From Bacteroidia bacterium (GTDB lineage Bacteria; Bacteroidota; Bacteroidia; Bacteroidales; Azobacteroidaceae), in the NCBI GenBank assembly GCA_025996895.1, contig BNTW01000028.1, positions 1-31,813 of the forward strand: a DNA stretch of 31,813 nucleotides, given 5' to 3'. Shown one piece after another: positions 1-8,003 of this stretch. The notes under the pieces are model-generated. The model was not told where the DNA came from. It made no database searches and saw only the letters and a list, made by a program, of their open reading frames with translations. The translations under genes were made by a program, and so were the position numbers. The first letter of the stretch is position 1. Every line of letters starts with the position of its first letter.

Positions 1-607
1 AAGTTTTGTCGAAGTACCCCGTCAACATAATCACGGAGAAGAAAACGAAAAGATCAAAGCGGGTGAAGGGAAAGAATTGTGGAACGATAAGCCCCACAAG
101 AAATGTCAAAAGGATATAGATGCTCGCTGGACAGAGAAAAACAAAGAAAAATTTTATGGCTACAAAGATCATATAAAAGGTGACATAAAAAGCAAACTCA
201 TAAAAACATATAAGGTTACCGATGCGTCCGTACATGATTCGCAGGCAACGGAAGATTTATTGGAAGACAGTGACAAGGGTCAATCAGTGTATGCCGACAG
301 CGCCTATTCAGGCAAACCCATAGCCGAAATATTGGATAGTAAAGGAATTGAAAGTCAGATACATGAAAAAGGATACAGAAATAATCCATTAACGGATGAA
401 CAAAAAACGAACAATAATATCAAATCGAAGACACGTGTACGCGTGGAACACATTTTTGGATTTATTGAGCAAAACATGCACGATTTTTACATTCGCTCCA
501 TTGGTCTCAAACGAGCCACCTCAATTATCGGGTTAATTAATCTGACATACAATATTTGTCGCTACGAACAAATTGTTCGGTTGCAACTCTTACCGATAGG
601 ACAGTAA
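1..607 (+). mobile_element. Insertion sequence (IS5-like), right part
   Basis: The mobile element is inferred from the transposase. The left end is outside the window, so its terminal inverted repeat cannot be matched and the right boundary is undefined. It may lie anywhere in the 607-817 spacer. Confidence 0.55.
2..607 (+). CDS. IS5-type DDE transposase, 5' end cut by window edge
   Basis: The frame is open from base 2, so the N-terminus lies outside the window; about 201 residues are visible. The three acidic residues of a DDE transposase can be placed: the Asp of DARWT with the following FYGYKDH block, the Asp of YADSAYSG, and the Glu of RVRVEHIFG. This layout is that of IS5-family (Transposase_11-like) enzymes, which cut and paste their own element. 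The C-terminus looks complete and ends at a TAA codon. A TTG at 77 could be read as a start, but the homologous frame continues upstream of it, so I treat the gene as partial. It lies just before the polysaccharide operon on the same strand. Confidence 0.85.
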   Translation, partial: SFVEVPRQHNHGEENEKIKAGEGKELWNDKPHKKCQKDIDARWTEKNKEKFYGYKDHIKGDIKSKLIKTYKVTDASVHDSQATEDLLEDSDKGQSVYADSAYSGKPIAEILDSKGIESQIHEKGYRNNPLTDEQKTNNNIKSKTRVRVEHIFGFIEQNMHDFYIRSIGLKRATSIIGLINLTYNICRYEQIVRLQLLPIGQ

Positions 608-613
608 CTATAT

Positions 614-628
614 GATAGATAGATAGAT
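614..628 (+). repeat. Short GATA tetranucleotide tract
   Basis: Just after the transposase stop the sequence reads GATA in nearly four tandem copies. It is short and non-coding, and has no visible role. Confidence 0.4.
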
Positions 629-708
629 GAATTTTGCAAAAAATAGTGCTAAAAAGTATGATTGGATAGAAAATTTTGTATAAATTCGCAGTGATTATTT
701 CAGTTGGG

Positions 709-806
709 ATTAATGGACTTCGTTTCATCCGGGATAGTCTCCTCTTAAAAGAGTCGGACAATGACTCCGTGCGAGAAAAAAGTAATTTTTAGAAGTCCCC
801 ATTAAT
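709..806. repeat. 98-bp segment bounded by inverted repeats
   Basis: The left arm ATTAATGGACTTC (709-721) is complementary to the right arm GAAGTCCCCATTAAT (792-806): 13 paired bases with a two-base bulge. The arms enclose about 70 bp that contain a second small hairpin (GAGTC / GACTC). The right arm ends 11 bases before the ATG of the first polysaccharide gene. It could be a leader structure, a MITE-like remnant, part of the IS end or an invertible segment; the sequence does not decide. Confidence 0.5.
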
Positions 807-817
807 AGTATTGTATT

Positions 818-1627
818 ATGCGGATTGTCAGATTTCAAGGCGGATTAGGGAATCAAATGTTCCAGTATGCTTTTTATGAAGCATTAAAATTTCATCAAAA
901 AGGAATTGTTTTAGCTGACATACGTGCATACAAATTCAATCCTTGCCATAATGGTTTTGAAATACATTCTATTTTTAACTCTCAATTAGACTATAGCATA
1001 TCTTCTTATACTTGGTATAAAATTCTAAATTATATAACTGGAAGAAAACTATATATCCAAGATAAACAGGTAGGGAAATTTGATTCCTCTTATTTGGAGA
1101 AGAAAAATGCAATATATGATGGATTTTGGCAAACGGAAAAATATTTTTTACCTGTAGAAAATAAGATAAGGAAAATATTTCAATTTAATACATCCTTAAA
1201 TGATCTTAATAAAGAGATATTGGAAAAAATTCAATTAACTGATTCGGTTTCAATTCATGTAAGACGAGGAGACTATTTAGAATTTTCTTGTGCATTAGAC
1301 AAAAATTATTATTATCAAGCTTTGAATTATTTGGAGTCGAAGATAAAATCTGCAACCTTTTTTATTTTTTCGGATGATATTTTATGGTGCAAAGAACATC
1401 TGAACTTCCAAAACAGTTATTATATAGATTGGAATAGCGGAGCTGAAAGTTACATAGATATGCAATTGATGAGTAGTTGTAAGCACAATGTCATAGCTAA
1501 TAGCTCTTTTAGTTGGTGGGGTGCATGGTTGAATAAGAATCCGGATAAAATAGTTATTGCTCCTCAAAAATGGTTTAATGCAATGGGAGAGCCTGATATT
1601 ATTCCAGAATCTTGGATAAAAATTTAA
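818..1627 (+). CDS. Alpha-1,2-fucosyltransferase-like, GT11
   Basis: This 269-residue protein has the marks of family GT11, which moves fucose from GDP-fucose to a sugar acceptor in the cytoplasm. Visible are the N-terminal FQGGLGNQMFQYA motif (residues 6-18), the HVRRGDY donor-binding motif (147-153), SDD at 185-187, and a C-terminal block containing NSSFSWWGAWL (228-238). Length is usual for bacterial members. It is the first gene of the polysaccharide operon and suggests that the glycan contains fucose or a related deoxy-sugar. No GDP-fucose synthesis genes are present in the window. The exact linkage (alpha-1,2 is typical) is inferred from the family. Confidence 0.92.
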   Translation: MRIVRFQGGLGNQMFQYAFYEALKFHQKGIVLADIRAYKFNPCHNGFEIHSIFNSQLDYSISSYTWYKILNYITGRKLYIQDKQVGKFDSSYLEKKNAIYDGFWQTEKYFLPVENKIRKIFQFNTSLNDLNKEILEKIQLTDSVSIHVRRGDYLEFSCALDKNYYYQALNYLESKIKSATFFIFSDDILWCKEHLNFQNSYYIDWNSGAESYIDMQLMSSCKHNVIANSSFSWWGAWLNKNPDKIVIAPQKWFNAMGEPDIIPESWIKI

Positions 1628-1639
1628 TGAATATAAATT

Positions 1640-1711
1640 ATGATAAAATTCAAATCTAAAATTAAAACATTTTTTCTTTATTTGAAAAGAAAACGTCTTT
1701 ATAACAAATAA
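1640..1711 (+). other. 23-codon basic mini-ORF in the gap between genes
   Basis: Between the fucosyltransferase and the next acyltransferase lies an ATG-initiated frame of 23 codons, rich in Lys/Arg and aromatic residues (it begins MIKFKSK). It resembles the end of a glycosyltransferase or the start of an acetyltransferase and may be the remnant of a deleted gene. There is no independent evidence that it is translated. Confidence 0.15.
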
Positions 1712-1723
1712 TTTAATATTATC

Positions 1724-2758
1724 ATGAACAACAATTCATCTCGTATTGAATACATAGATGCTCTTAGAGGTTTTGCCATACTATCCGTGGTTATGGGACA
1801 TATTCTATTTTTTGGTCGTGGCTATCAGCTTAGTAGTTGGTTATATAGGCTAATATACCTATATCACATGCCATTGTTTTTCTTTTTGAGTGGATATGTT
1901 ACCTATCAACCGATAAAAAAACAATCATTTGTTGATCTAAGAAAACAAATCAAAAAAAAGATACTAGGCCTAATGATTCCTACGGTAGTAATCATTAGTG
2001 TAGCAGCATATATTCATACAAATACTATTGAAAGAGTACTGTTTGATCCGATGAAAATCGGTTATTGGTTTACTTTTGTCCTTTTTCAAATTTTTATCTT
2101 ATATTATTTTGTGAAGTTCGTTACAGATAAGTATTTATCAAACACAGGAGAAACCGGTATTTTCTTGTTCATAATTCTGATTTCATACATTCTTTCTAAT
2201 TTCCGATTCTATTTGGACATTTCTTGGATAAAGATTTTGAGTTTTAGTCAAGTAATCAGTTATACTCAATTCTTTTTTATCGGTTTATTAGCTAAAAAAT
2301 ATCAAAATAAATTTGTTAAATTGTGTACAAAACAAGCGTTGATCACTTTTCTATTTATGGTTTTTGTAATCCTGTTTTATCTGAATGGAGATAAAGAATT
2401 TTTATTTTATAAAGTAACCTATTATATCTTAGTCTATTGTACATTATTTTTAGTATTCATTCTGTTTTATAATTATCAATCTTTTTTTTCTTCATACACA
2501 CCTATTGGAAAAGGATTAATATACATTGGGCAACATACATTGGAAATCTATTTTTTGCACTATTTTTTCTTGTTCAAGTTACCGGAATTAGCTCTGTATT
2601 TTAATGATTGTCCTGAAAATTGTGTATTAATGATACTTACTACAGTCGTACTCAGTGTGATAATTATTGTTTTCTGTTTATTAACAATGAAAATAATTAA
2701 TATCGTAAAACCTGTTTCGTTTCTTTTGTTTGGTCCTGCTAAAAAAATAAAAAAATGA
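1724..2758 (+). CDS. Acyltransferase-3 family membrane O-acyltransferase
   Basis: This is a 344-residue polytopic membrane protein with about ten hydrophobic segments. The N-terminal signature has Arg-x-x-x-x-Asp-Ala-Leu-Arg-Gly-Phe-Ala, followed by a His in VVMGHIL (about residue 26) that is the usual catalytic-type His of the family. FFFLSGYV follows at about 51-58. Family members (OafA/NolL/WecH type) transfer acetyl or similar groups to sugars across the membrane. It is likely to O-acetylate the glycan made by this operon. Its stop overlaps the next start (ATGA). Acetyl donor and target sugar cannot be read from the sequence. Confidence 0.9.
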   Translation: MNNNSSRIEYIDALRGFAILSVVMGHILFFGRGYQLSSWLYRLIYLYHMPLFFFLSGYVTYQPIKKQSFVDLRKQIKKKILGLMIPTVVIISVAAYIHTNTIERVLFDPMKIGYWFTFVLFQIFILYYFVKFVTDKYLSNTGETGIFLFIILISYILSNFRFYLDISWIKILSFSQVISYTQFFFIGLLAKKYQNKFVKLCTKQALITFLFMVFVILFYLNGDKEFLFYKVTYYILVYCTLFLVFILFYNYQSFFSSYTPIGKGLIYIGQHTLEIYFLHYFFLFKLPELALYFNDCPENCVLMILTTVVLSVIIIVFCLLTMKIINIVKPVSFLLFGPAKKIKK

Positions 2759-3540
2759 AGTTATCTATCATTACGATCAATCTAAACAATCAAAACGGTT
2801 TGCAAAAAACCATAGAAAGCGTTATTTCTCAAACATTTGAAGATTTTGAATATATAGTTATTGATGGTAGCTCAGTAGATGGTAGTGTTGATGTCATCAA
2901 ACAATATGCTGATAAAATTAATTCTTGGGTCAGCGAGCCGGATACCGGTATTTATAATGCTATGAATAAAGGTATTACCTGTGCTAAAGGAGAGTATTGT
3001 TTGTTTTTAAATTCCGGAGACGGATTACTTCATTCGAATACTTTATCTGAATTGTTTGCTCAACATTTTGATGAAGATATTGTGTATGGAAATGTTATCA
3101 AATGCTCAAAATCAAGTGAAGAATTAAATAAAGGTATTGCTAAATCGGATATTAGTCTGTATGATTTAGTTGTCAATCGAATTAATCATCAAGCATGTTT
3201 GATAAAACGAGAATTATTTAGTAAATTTGGACTTTATTCGGAAGATTATCGAATTGCTTCGGATTGGAAGTTTTTCTTGGATACGATCATAGTAGGAAAT
3301 GTATCGATAAAGTATGTGGATATGAATATTTCTTTTTTCGACGAAGAAGGAGTCAGTTCGACAAACAGGGGAAAAGCGCATGAGGAAACGATGGGAATTT
3401 TGCAATCCACCATTCCGGCGCGAATATTGTCGGATATAAAAGAGTTGGACAGATATAAACGTTCGACGGTGGTGAAAATGTATGATAAGTTGTTAAAGAA
3501 TAAGATTTTGTTGAAAATATATAATAGGATTTTGCATTGA
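2755..3540 (+). CDS. GT2 family glycosyltransferase
   Basis: This 261-residue GT-A fold enzyme opens with the typical SIITINLNNQNGL strand and has VIDGSSVDGS at about residues 37-46. The segment EPDTGIYNAMNKGI (about 61-74), followed by FLNSGD, is characteristic of the WcaE-like subgroup of GT2. A nucleotide-sugar donor is expected, and action is on the cytoplasmic face. The start shares ATGA with the previous stop and the stop shares ATGA with the next start, so it is translationally coupled on both sides. Donor and acceptor are unknown. Confidence 0.9.
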   Translation: MKLSIITINLNNQNGLQKTIESVISQTFEDFEYIVIDGSSVDGSVDVIKQYADKINSWVSEPDTGIYNAMNKGITCAKGEYCLFLNSGDGLLHSNTLSELFAQHFDEDIVYGNVIKCSKSSEELNKGIAKSDISLYDLVVNRINHQACLIKRELFSKFGLYSEDYRIASDWKFFLDTIIVGNVSIKYVDMNISFFDEEGVSSTNRGKAHEETMGILQSTIPARILSDIKELDRYKRSTVVKMYDKLLKNKILLKIYNRILH

Positions 3541-4103
3541 ATCAAATAGGGAAAAAATATTGTATTGAAAAATTGCGAAACAGTTTGCCGATAGAAATTA
3601 CCGGCGAAGAGTATAAGGGCAACTATGAACTAACTAGGGAAAGCGCGCAACGATGGATACTTAACAATTTGCGGAGAAAATATATTATTGCCGACACATG
3701 TGAAATTATAGAAATATCGAAAATAGGTGCTCAAAAAGTAACATCTCATAGTGCAGGTAATGAGGCTCATTTGAAATCAATATTTGCTATACCTAAACTA
3801 ATTGAAAACTGTATTTTTATTGAAGAAAGACAGGCAGAGAAAAAAAATAGCATATATAGCAGTTTTCGTTATTATGTTGTTGGATTAAAGATAGGAAATA
3901 TAGATTATACGATAAAAGTAACAATAGGAGTAAAAGGAGATAAAAAATATTACGATCACGCTTTAACGATGTTAGAAAAAGAAAAGTTGATTGATTATGT
4001 AAATCAACCAACTTTAAATGGTTTTAAACCGAACGGAGCAGAAACTACCTACCGTTCTTATACCGTTGGCAAAGATACAAAACTATTTTCAATTCTCCAA
4101 ATA
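3537..4103 (+). other. LPD3-like module (polyvalent-protein domain)
   Basis: This stretch codes for the domain itself, residues 1-189 of the fusion. The family is known from multi-domain proteins of phages and conjugative elements and from orphan proteins in Bacteroides. Finding it in a sugar-transferase operon is unusual. No conserved catalytic set can be named with confidence; the SHS and YYDH motifs are the most prominent. Confidence 0.65.
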
Positions 4104-4925
4104 AATAATAATATGATACCGAAAATTATCCATTGTTGCTGGTTAAGCGGAGATCCGTTGCCTGCATTATATCAAGAATGTGTGGATTCGTGGAAAAAAC
4201 ACATGCCCGAATATGAGATTATGCTTTGGGATATGAATCGTTTTCCCGTAGATAGTGTTTTATTTGTCAAGCAAGCAGTTGAAGTGAAAAAATGGGCGTA
4301 TGCTGCCGATTACATACGATTATATGCTTTGTATCATCATGGCGGTATTTATTTAGACATGGATGTCATGGTGTATAAATCATTTGATCCATTCTTGATC
4401 CATTCCGCATTCAGTAGTGTGGAATTTGATCCTCGTATATTTTATCCCCAAGTCAAAAAGAAAAATCCGATTGGTTGCGGTATTGAAGCTGCTGTGTTGG
4501 GCGCAGAGAAAGGACATACTTGGATAAGAGATATTATGGATTTTTATAAAGATAAAGAATTTATCAATGATCCGAAATATTATTGGAAGATTATTATGCC
4601 ACGTGTTTTGACTCAAGTTTCGGTCGAAAAATACGGATTCAAATATGTGCCGGTGTATCAGGTGTTGGATCAAGATGTTCATTTGTATCCGCCCGATATT
4701 TTTTCTCGCAACAGCTATAAATTTACCTGTAGCGATATTACAAAATTAGGAGATGATAATCCTATTGAATATTCAGTACATCTCTGTGCGCATAGTTGGT
4801 ATGAAGGTGCTAATCAACAAGGTTTTGTTTACCGGACGAAAAAAATAATATTGAATGTATTTGGAAAAAAACTGATACATGTATTGCAAGCTTTGTTTCG
4901 TCCTCAAAAATATTTTTCAGTATAG
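3537..4925 (+). CDS. LPD3-like domain fused to GT32 glycosyltransferase
   Basis: Two unrelated parts share one 462-residue frame. Residues 1 to about 188 match what I know as large polyvalent protein-associated domain 3: KVTSHS at 67-72, EAHLKSIFAIPKLIEN at 76-91, RYYVVGLKIG at 111-120, KKYYDHALT at 136-144 and a TKLFSILQ ending at 181-188. Residues 193-462 are a complete GT32 enzyme that begins MIPKIIHCCW like its two paralogues in this operon, with the metal-binding DxD at 274-276 (DMD). The start overlaps the preceding stop (ATGA). An internal ATG at 4113 sits exactly where a normal GT32 would begin, so translation may also start there. A frame slip near 4100 would put the LPD3 part in frame with a TAA. 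Whether one fused protein or only GT32 is made is open. Confidence 0.8.
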   Translation: MNQIGKKYCIEKLRNSLPIEITGEEYKGNYELTRESAQRWILNNLRRKYIIADTCEIIEISKIGAQKVTSHSAGNEAHLKSIFAIPKLIENCIFIEERQAEKKNSIYSSFRYYVVGLKIGNIDYTIKVTIGVKGDKKYYDHALTMLEKEKLIDYVNQPTLNGFKPNGAETTYRSYTVGKDTKLFSILQINNNMIPKIIHCCWLSGDPLPALYQECVDSWKKHMPEYEIMLWDMNRFPVDSVLFVKQAVEVKKWAYAADYIRLYALYHHGGIYLDMDVMVYKSFDPFLIHSAFSSVEFDPRIFYPQVKKKNPIGCGIEAAVLGAEKGHTWIRDIMDFYKDKEFINDPKYYWKIIMPRVLTQVSVEKYGFKYVPVYQVLDQDVHLYPPDIFSRNSYKFTCSDITKLGDDNPIEYSVHLCAHSWYEGANQQGFVYRTKKIILNVFGKKLIHVLQALFRPQKYFSV

Positions 4926-4927
4926 AT

Positions 4928-5662
4928 ATGATACCGAAAGTTATTCATTATTGCTGGTTTAGCGGAGATCCACAACCTCCTTTTATTCGTAACTGTATTA
5001 ACAGTTGGAAAAAGGTAATGCCTGATTATGAGATAAAATGCTGGGACGACAATAGTTTCGATTTCGACAGCGTGCCGTTTGTCAAACAAGCGATTGAAGC
5101 AAGGAAGTGGGCTTTTGCCGCGGATTATGTCCGCTTATATGCACTTTATACAGAAGGAGGTGTTTATCTGGATTCGGATGTAGAAGTATTCAAACGATTT
5201 GATTGTTTTTTACATAGTGATTTCTTTATTGGAACAGAAAGAATCTCGTCAACGGAATATCTGCCGGAAGCAGCGATTATGGGCGCTCAAAAAGGACACG
5301 TGTTATTGCCGAAATGTATGGAATATTATCAAAACAGGAATTTTGAATTGCCGGAAGATGAAACGAAATGTATAACAATTCCCCGTGTCATGAATCCTAT
5401 TCTAAAATTATTCGGTTATGAGCAAAAGGACGAAACACAAAAGTTGCAAGCCGGAATAACCGTTTATTCTACCGATTTTTTTGACAATGGTTTGATACGA
5501 CCTAAAACTGACATATATGCTTGGCATAAGAATGCCGGATCGTGGTTGTCAAAAGAAACGCAACGAGGCAGATTGTATAAATGGGCAAAAAAGTACGACT
5601 GTTTGTCGATTTATCGTTTAATAGAAAAGGTTATAAATAAGCTGAAAGGACTGAAAAAATGA
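4928..5662 (+). CDS. GT32 family glycosyltransferase
   Basis: This 244-residue protein is of the Gly_transf_sug/capsular synthesis type. It starts MIPKVIHYCWFSGD and has the conserved WAFAADYVRLYALYTEGGVYLD segment (about 61-82), in which the DxD metal/nucleotide-sugar site is DSD at 82-84. The AWHKNAGSW motif lies near the end. It follows the preceding gene by two bases and overlaps the next by ATGA. It is a clear paralogue of the genes at 4113-4925 and 8000-8731, so the locus has expanded this family. The sugar donor is not predictable. Confidence 0.9.
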   Translation: MIPKVIHYCWFSGDPQPPFIRNCINSWKKVMPDYEIKCWDDNSFDFDSVPFVKQAIEARKWAFAADYVRLYALYTEGGVYLDSDVEVFKRFDCFLHSDFFIGTERISSTEYLPEAAIMGAQKGHVLLPKCMEYYQNRNFELPEDETKCITIPRVMNPILKLFGYEQKDETQKLQAGITVYSTDFFDNGLIRPKTDIYAWHKNAGSWLSKETQRGRLYKWAKKYDCLSIYRLIEKVINKLKGLKK

Positions 5663-6366
5663 AAATCCTCCAAATAGCTAACGGCGATTTTTTTTCCACT
5701 TATGGTGGAGGACAAGTCTATGTCAAAACCTTGGTAGACGAAATGATCAACCAAGGTTTGGATGTTACTGTTTTTTCGTTTGTTAATAAAAAATCAGCTG
5801 TATCTATTCAAAAACAAAATTATAGAGGTATTGATCTTTATGAGATTTATCAAAAGGATGAAGAGGTCATAAAAGCACTTATCAAACAAATTTCCCCTGA
5901 TATTATTCATATTCATGCGGAGAAGGCTATGATTTCCAAAATTAGTAAAGAATTATCCATTCCAAATGTTGTTACAGCACATCATGGAGGGATCGTTTGT
6001 CCGGCAGGAACGTTGATGAATTGCAAAGATGAAATTTGTCATGTACCAGTTAGTCATCAACATTGTTTGGGTTGCGTGTTGCGAAATACAAAAACCGGAT
6101 TATTTTGGTATCCAATATTGAAAAAGTTCCCTGTTTCATTTCGTTTGAAAGTCGGGATTTTTTTATCTAAACTTCCGTTTATTTATTTTGTTACGCCTAT
6201 TATGAGTTCGGATTTATATATTGAGTACAAAAAAAAGGAATGGAATGCAATTATCGAAAATACAGATACGATGATAGCACCTTCTTATGCGATTGCCGAT
6301 AGCATGATATTGAACGGGTTCCCGGAAGAAAAAATTAAAATTGTGCCGCATGGAATACAGAGTTAA
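5659..6366 (+). CDS. GT4 glycosyltransferase, N-terminal half (split gene)
   Basis: This 235-residue frame is only the acceptor-side Rossmann domain of a GT4 enzyme. It has QIANGDFFSTYGGGQVYV at the start, DIIHIHAEKA in the middle and a Cys-containing HHGGIVCPAGT region. It ends at the inter-domain hinge, IKIVPHGIQ, where a TAA interrupts it. The donor-binding domain continues at once in another frame (6350-6889). In intact relatives roughly 10-20 linker residues separate these two motifs, and they are missing here. This suggests a small deletion that shifted the frame rather than a single-base slip. Start codon overlaps the previous stop (ATGA). Probably a broken gene, unless the two halves assemble. 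Confidence 0.8.
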   Translation: MKILQIANGDFFSTYGGGQVYVKTLVDEMINQGLDVTVFSFVNKKSAVSIQKQNYRGIDLYEIYQKDEEVIKALIKQISPDIIHIHAEKAMISKISKELSIPNVVTAHHGGIVCPAGTLMNCKDEICHVPVSHQHCLGCVLRNTKTGLFWYPILKKFPVSFRLKVGIFLSKLPFIYFVTPIMSSDLYIEYKKKEWNAIIENTDTMIAPSYAIADSMILNGFPEEKIKIVPHGIQS

Positions 6367-6889
6367 GTTTTTTTACGTTGGTCGTATCGGTTATATTAAA
6401 GGTATTCACAATCTCTTGAAAGCATTTGTTGATTTGGATGCTACGTGCTGTGAATTGCATATAATCGGTGATACAAACGGAAAATATGCACAAAAATTAA
6501 TTCAGCAACATAAAAATTATTCAAATATTATTTTTTATGGAAAGATAAATCCGGAAGACATTTCAAAAAATATTTGTAAATTTGATGTTTTAGTTCATCC
6601 TGCTATTTATATGGAAGTTTTTGGTTTAAATATCGGAGAGGCTTTGTTGGAAAAGAAACCGGTTATTGCTACGCGATGTGGTGGTGCTGAAATGCAAATC
6701 GAAGATAAAAAAAATGGATTGTTGATTGAGCCGAATGATGTCAATGAATTGAAAAATTCCATGCAATGGATGCTGGATCATCCGGAAGAAGTTCAACGGA
6801 TGTCGGAAAATGTTGATAAAAATGTAGTTTTGATGAAAGAGCATGTTAAAAATTTAATTAGCATATATGAAGAAGCGAGTCTGCATTGA
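6350..6889 (+). CDS. GT4 glycosyltransferase, C-terminal half (split gene)
   Basis: About 179 residues cover the nucleotide-sugar-binding domain of a GT4 enzyme. KFFYVGRIGYIKGIHNLL opens it, followed by HIIGDTNGKY, the E-rich VFGLNIGEALLEKKPVIATRCGGA segment (the ExxxxxxxE-type motif) and NGLLIEPNDV. It lacks the N-terminal acceptor domain, which is encoded just upstream in a different frame (5659-6366). The first ATG of this frame is at 6350; a TTG lies at 6341. It overlaps the previous frame and runs 23 bases into the next gene. Alone it should not be catalytically active. Confidence 0.78.
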   Translation: MEYRVKFFYVGRIGYIKGIHNLLKAFVDLDATCCELHIIGDTNGKYAQKLIQQHKNYSNIIFYGKINPEDISKNICKFDVLVHPAIYMEVFGLNIGEALLEKKPVIATRCGGAEMQIEDKKNGLLIEPNDVNELKNSMQWMLDHPEEVQRMSENVDKNVVLMKEHVKNLISIYEEASLH

Positions 6890-8003
6890 TATAAATTCGA
6901 TATTGCCTATTATTTCACGAGGTTATTTGACCGGAGTAGGTCGCACAACATACGAATTAGTTACAGCTTTAGACAAAATGAAAGAAGAGATACCTTTCGA
7001 TATTGTTTTATACTCGCAAAATACTAAAAATATTTCTTCAAAAAATTTAGGATTTTCCTTTGAATCAAAACATATTTCTTTGCCATATCGAGAATCTACC
7101 AATCGGATACTATCTTTTTTTTCCATTCGAGAATATTTTGCGAAAGCTGATTTGTGGCATTGCCCACATAATTCCGATTGGGTGGGTCGTTTGAGTAAGA
7201 CTATATTTACTATTCATGATTTGATTATTTTGAATTGTAAGAATGAATTTCCATGGAAAGAAGTTGAAAAAGTAAAGAAAGAACTGCCTCCATTGCTGCA
7301 TCAATGCAAAGCAATTATTACTTGTTCCGAATCATCCAAAAATGATCTGATCCGTTTTTTTGATATAGATCCGGACAAAATTCATGTTACTTATTGGGGG
7401 GTCAGACATGATTTATTTAAACCGCTTACAGATAAAGAAGATATAAAGAGTTATTTATGGAAAAAATACAATATCAATAAGCCCTATTTTTTTTCTGTAT
7501 CTTGTGGTTATGGAAGAAAAAATACTTTGCAATTATTGGAAGCTTATCTTCAATTATTAAAGAATAATCCGGATAATGATTTGGTTGTTATTTGGAATAA
7601 TTATGGAGAAGATGTTATACAACTTTTAGAAAAAAGTAAAGATCGGATTCATATCCTGAATAATGTGCGAGATGAAGATTTGGTTCGATTATATAGTGCT
7701 GCTACATCGTTGTTTTTTCCATCTTCTTATGAAGGATTTGGATTGCCCATACTTGAATCCATGGCCTGCGGTATTCCTGTGGTTACTTGTGATAATAGTT
7801 CTTTAAGAGAAGTAGGAGGAGAGGTTGCTATTTACACTCCAAGTCCGGATGTTTCCGATTTAAAAAAAGTAATGGAGAATTTTGAGAATGGCAACTATAA
7901 TGTAGCTTCTTTATCAAATAAAGGAATAGAAAGGGCTTCTACATTTACATGGAAAAAATGTGCGAGGGAAACACTGGATATTTATAAAAAACAGATGATA
8001 TGA
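6867..8003 (+). CDS. GT4 family glycosyltransferase (mannosyltransferase-like)
   Basis: This is a complete two-domain GT-B enzyme of 378 residues. Visible are RGYLTGVGRTTYEL near the N-terminus, the FTIHDLI segment, KIHVTYWGVRHDLF at the hinge, and EGFGLPILE at residues 289-297, the paired Glu motif that holds the nucleotide-sugar donor, followed by SMACGIPVV. The N-terminal arrangement is typical of mannosyl/rhamnosyl-type members. It starts inside the end of the split GT4 gene and ends in an ATGA overlap with the next GT32. Donor specificity is only an inference. Confidence 0.9.
   Translation: MKKRVCIDINSILPIISRGYLTGVGRTTYELVTALDKMKEEIPFDIVLYSQNTKNISSKNLGFSFESKHISLPYRESTNRILSFFSIREYFAKADLWHCPHNSDWVGRLSKTIFTIHDLIILNCKNEFPWKEVEKVKKELPPLLHQCKAIITCSESSKNDLIRFFDIDPDKIHVTYWGVRHDLFKPLTDKEDIKSYLWKKYNINKPYFFSVSCGYGRKNTLQLLEAYLQLLKNNPDNDLVVIWNNYGEDVIQLLEKSKDRIHILNNVRDEDLVRLYSAATSLFFPSSYEGFGLPILESMACGIPVVTCDNSSLREVGGEVAIYTPSPDVSDLKKVMENFENGNYNVASLSNKGIERASTFTWKKCARETLDIYKKQMI

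Noticed and set aside
614..628. GATA tetranucleotide repeat as a phase-variation tract
   Set aside because: It has fewer than four copies, lies outside any coding frame and is not placed in a promoter.
6367..6373. T7 run at the split GT4 as a programmed frameshift site
   Set aside because: The in-frame TAA at 6364-6366 comes before the T run, so ribosomes would stop first. The missing linker also points to deletion.
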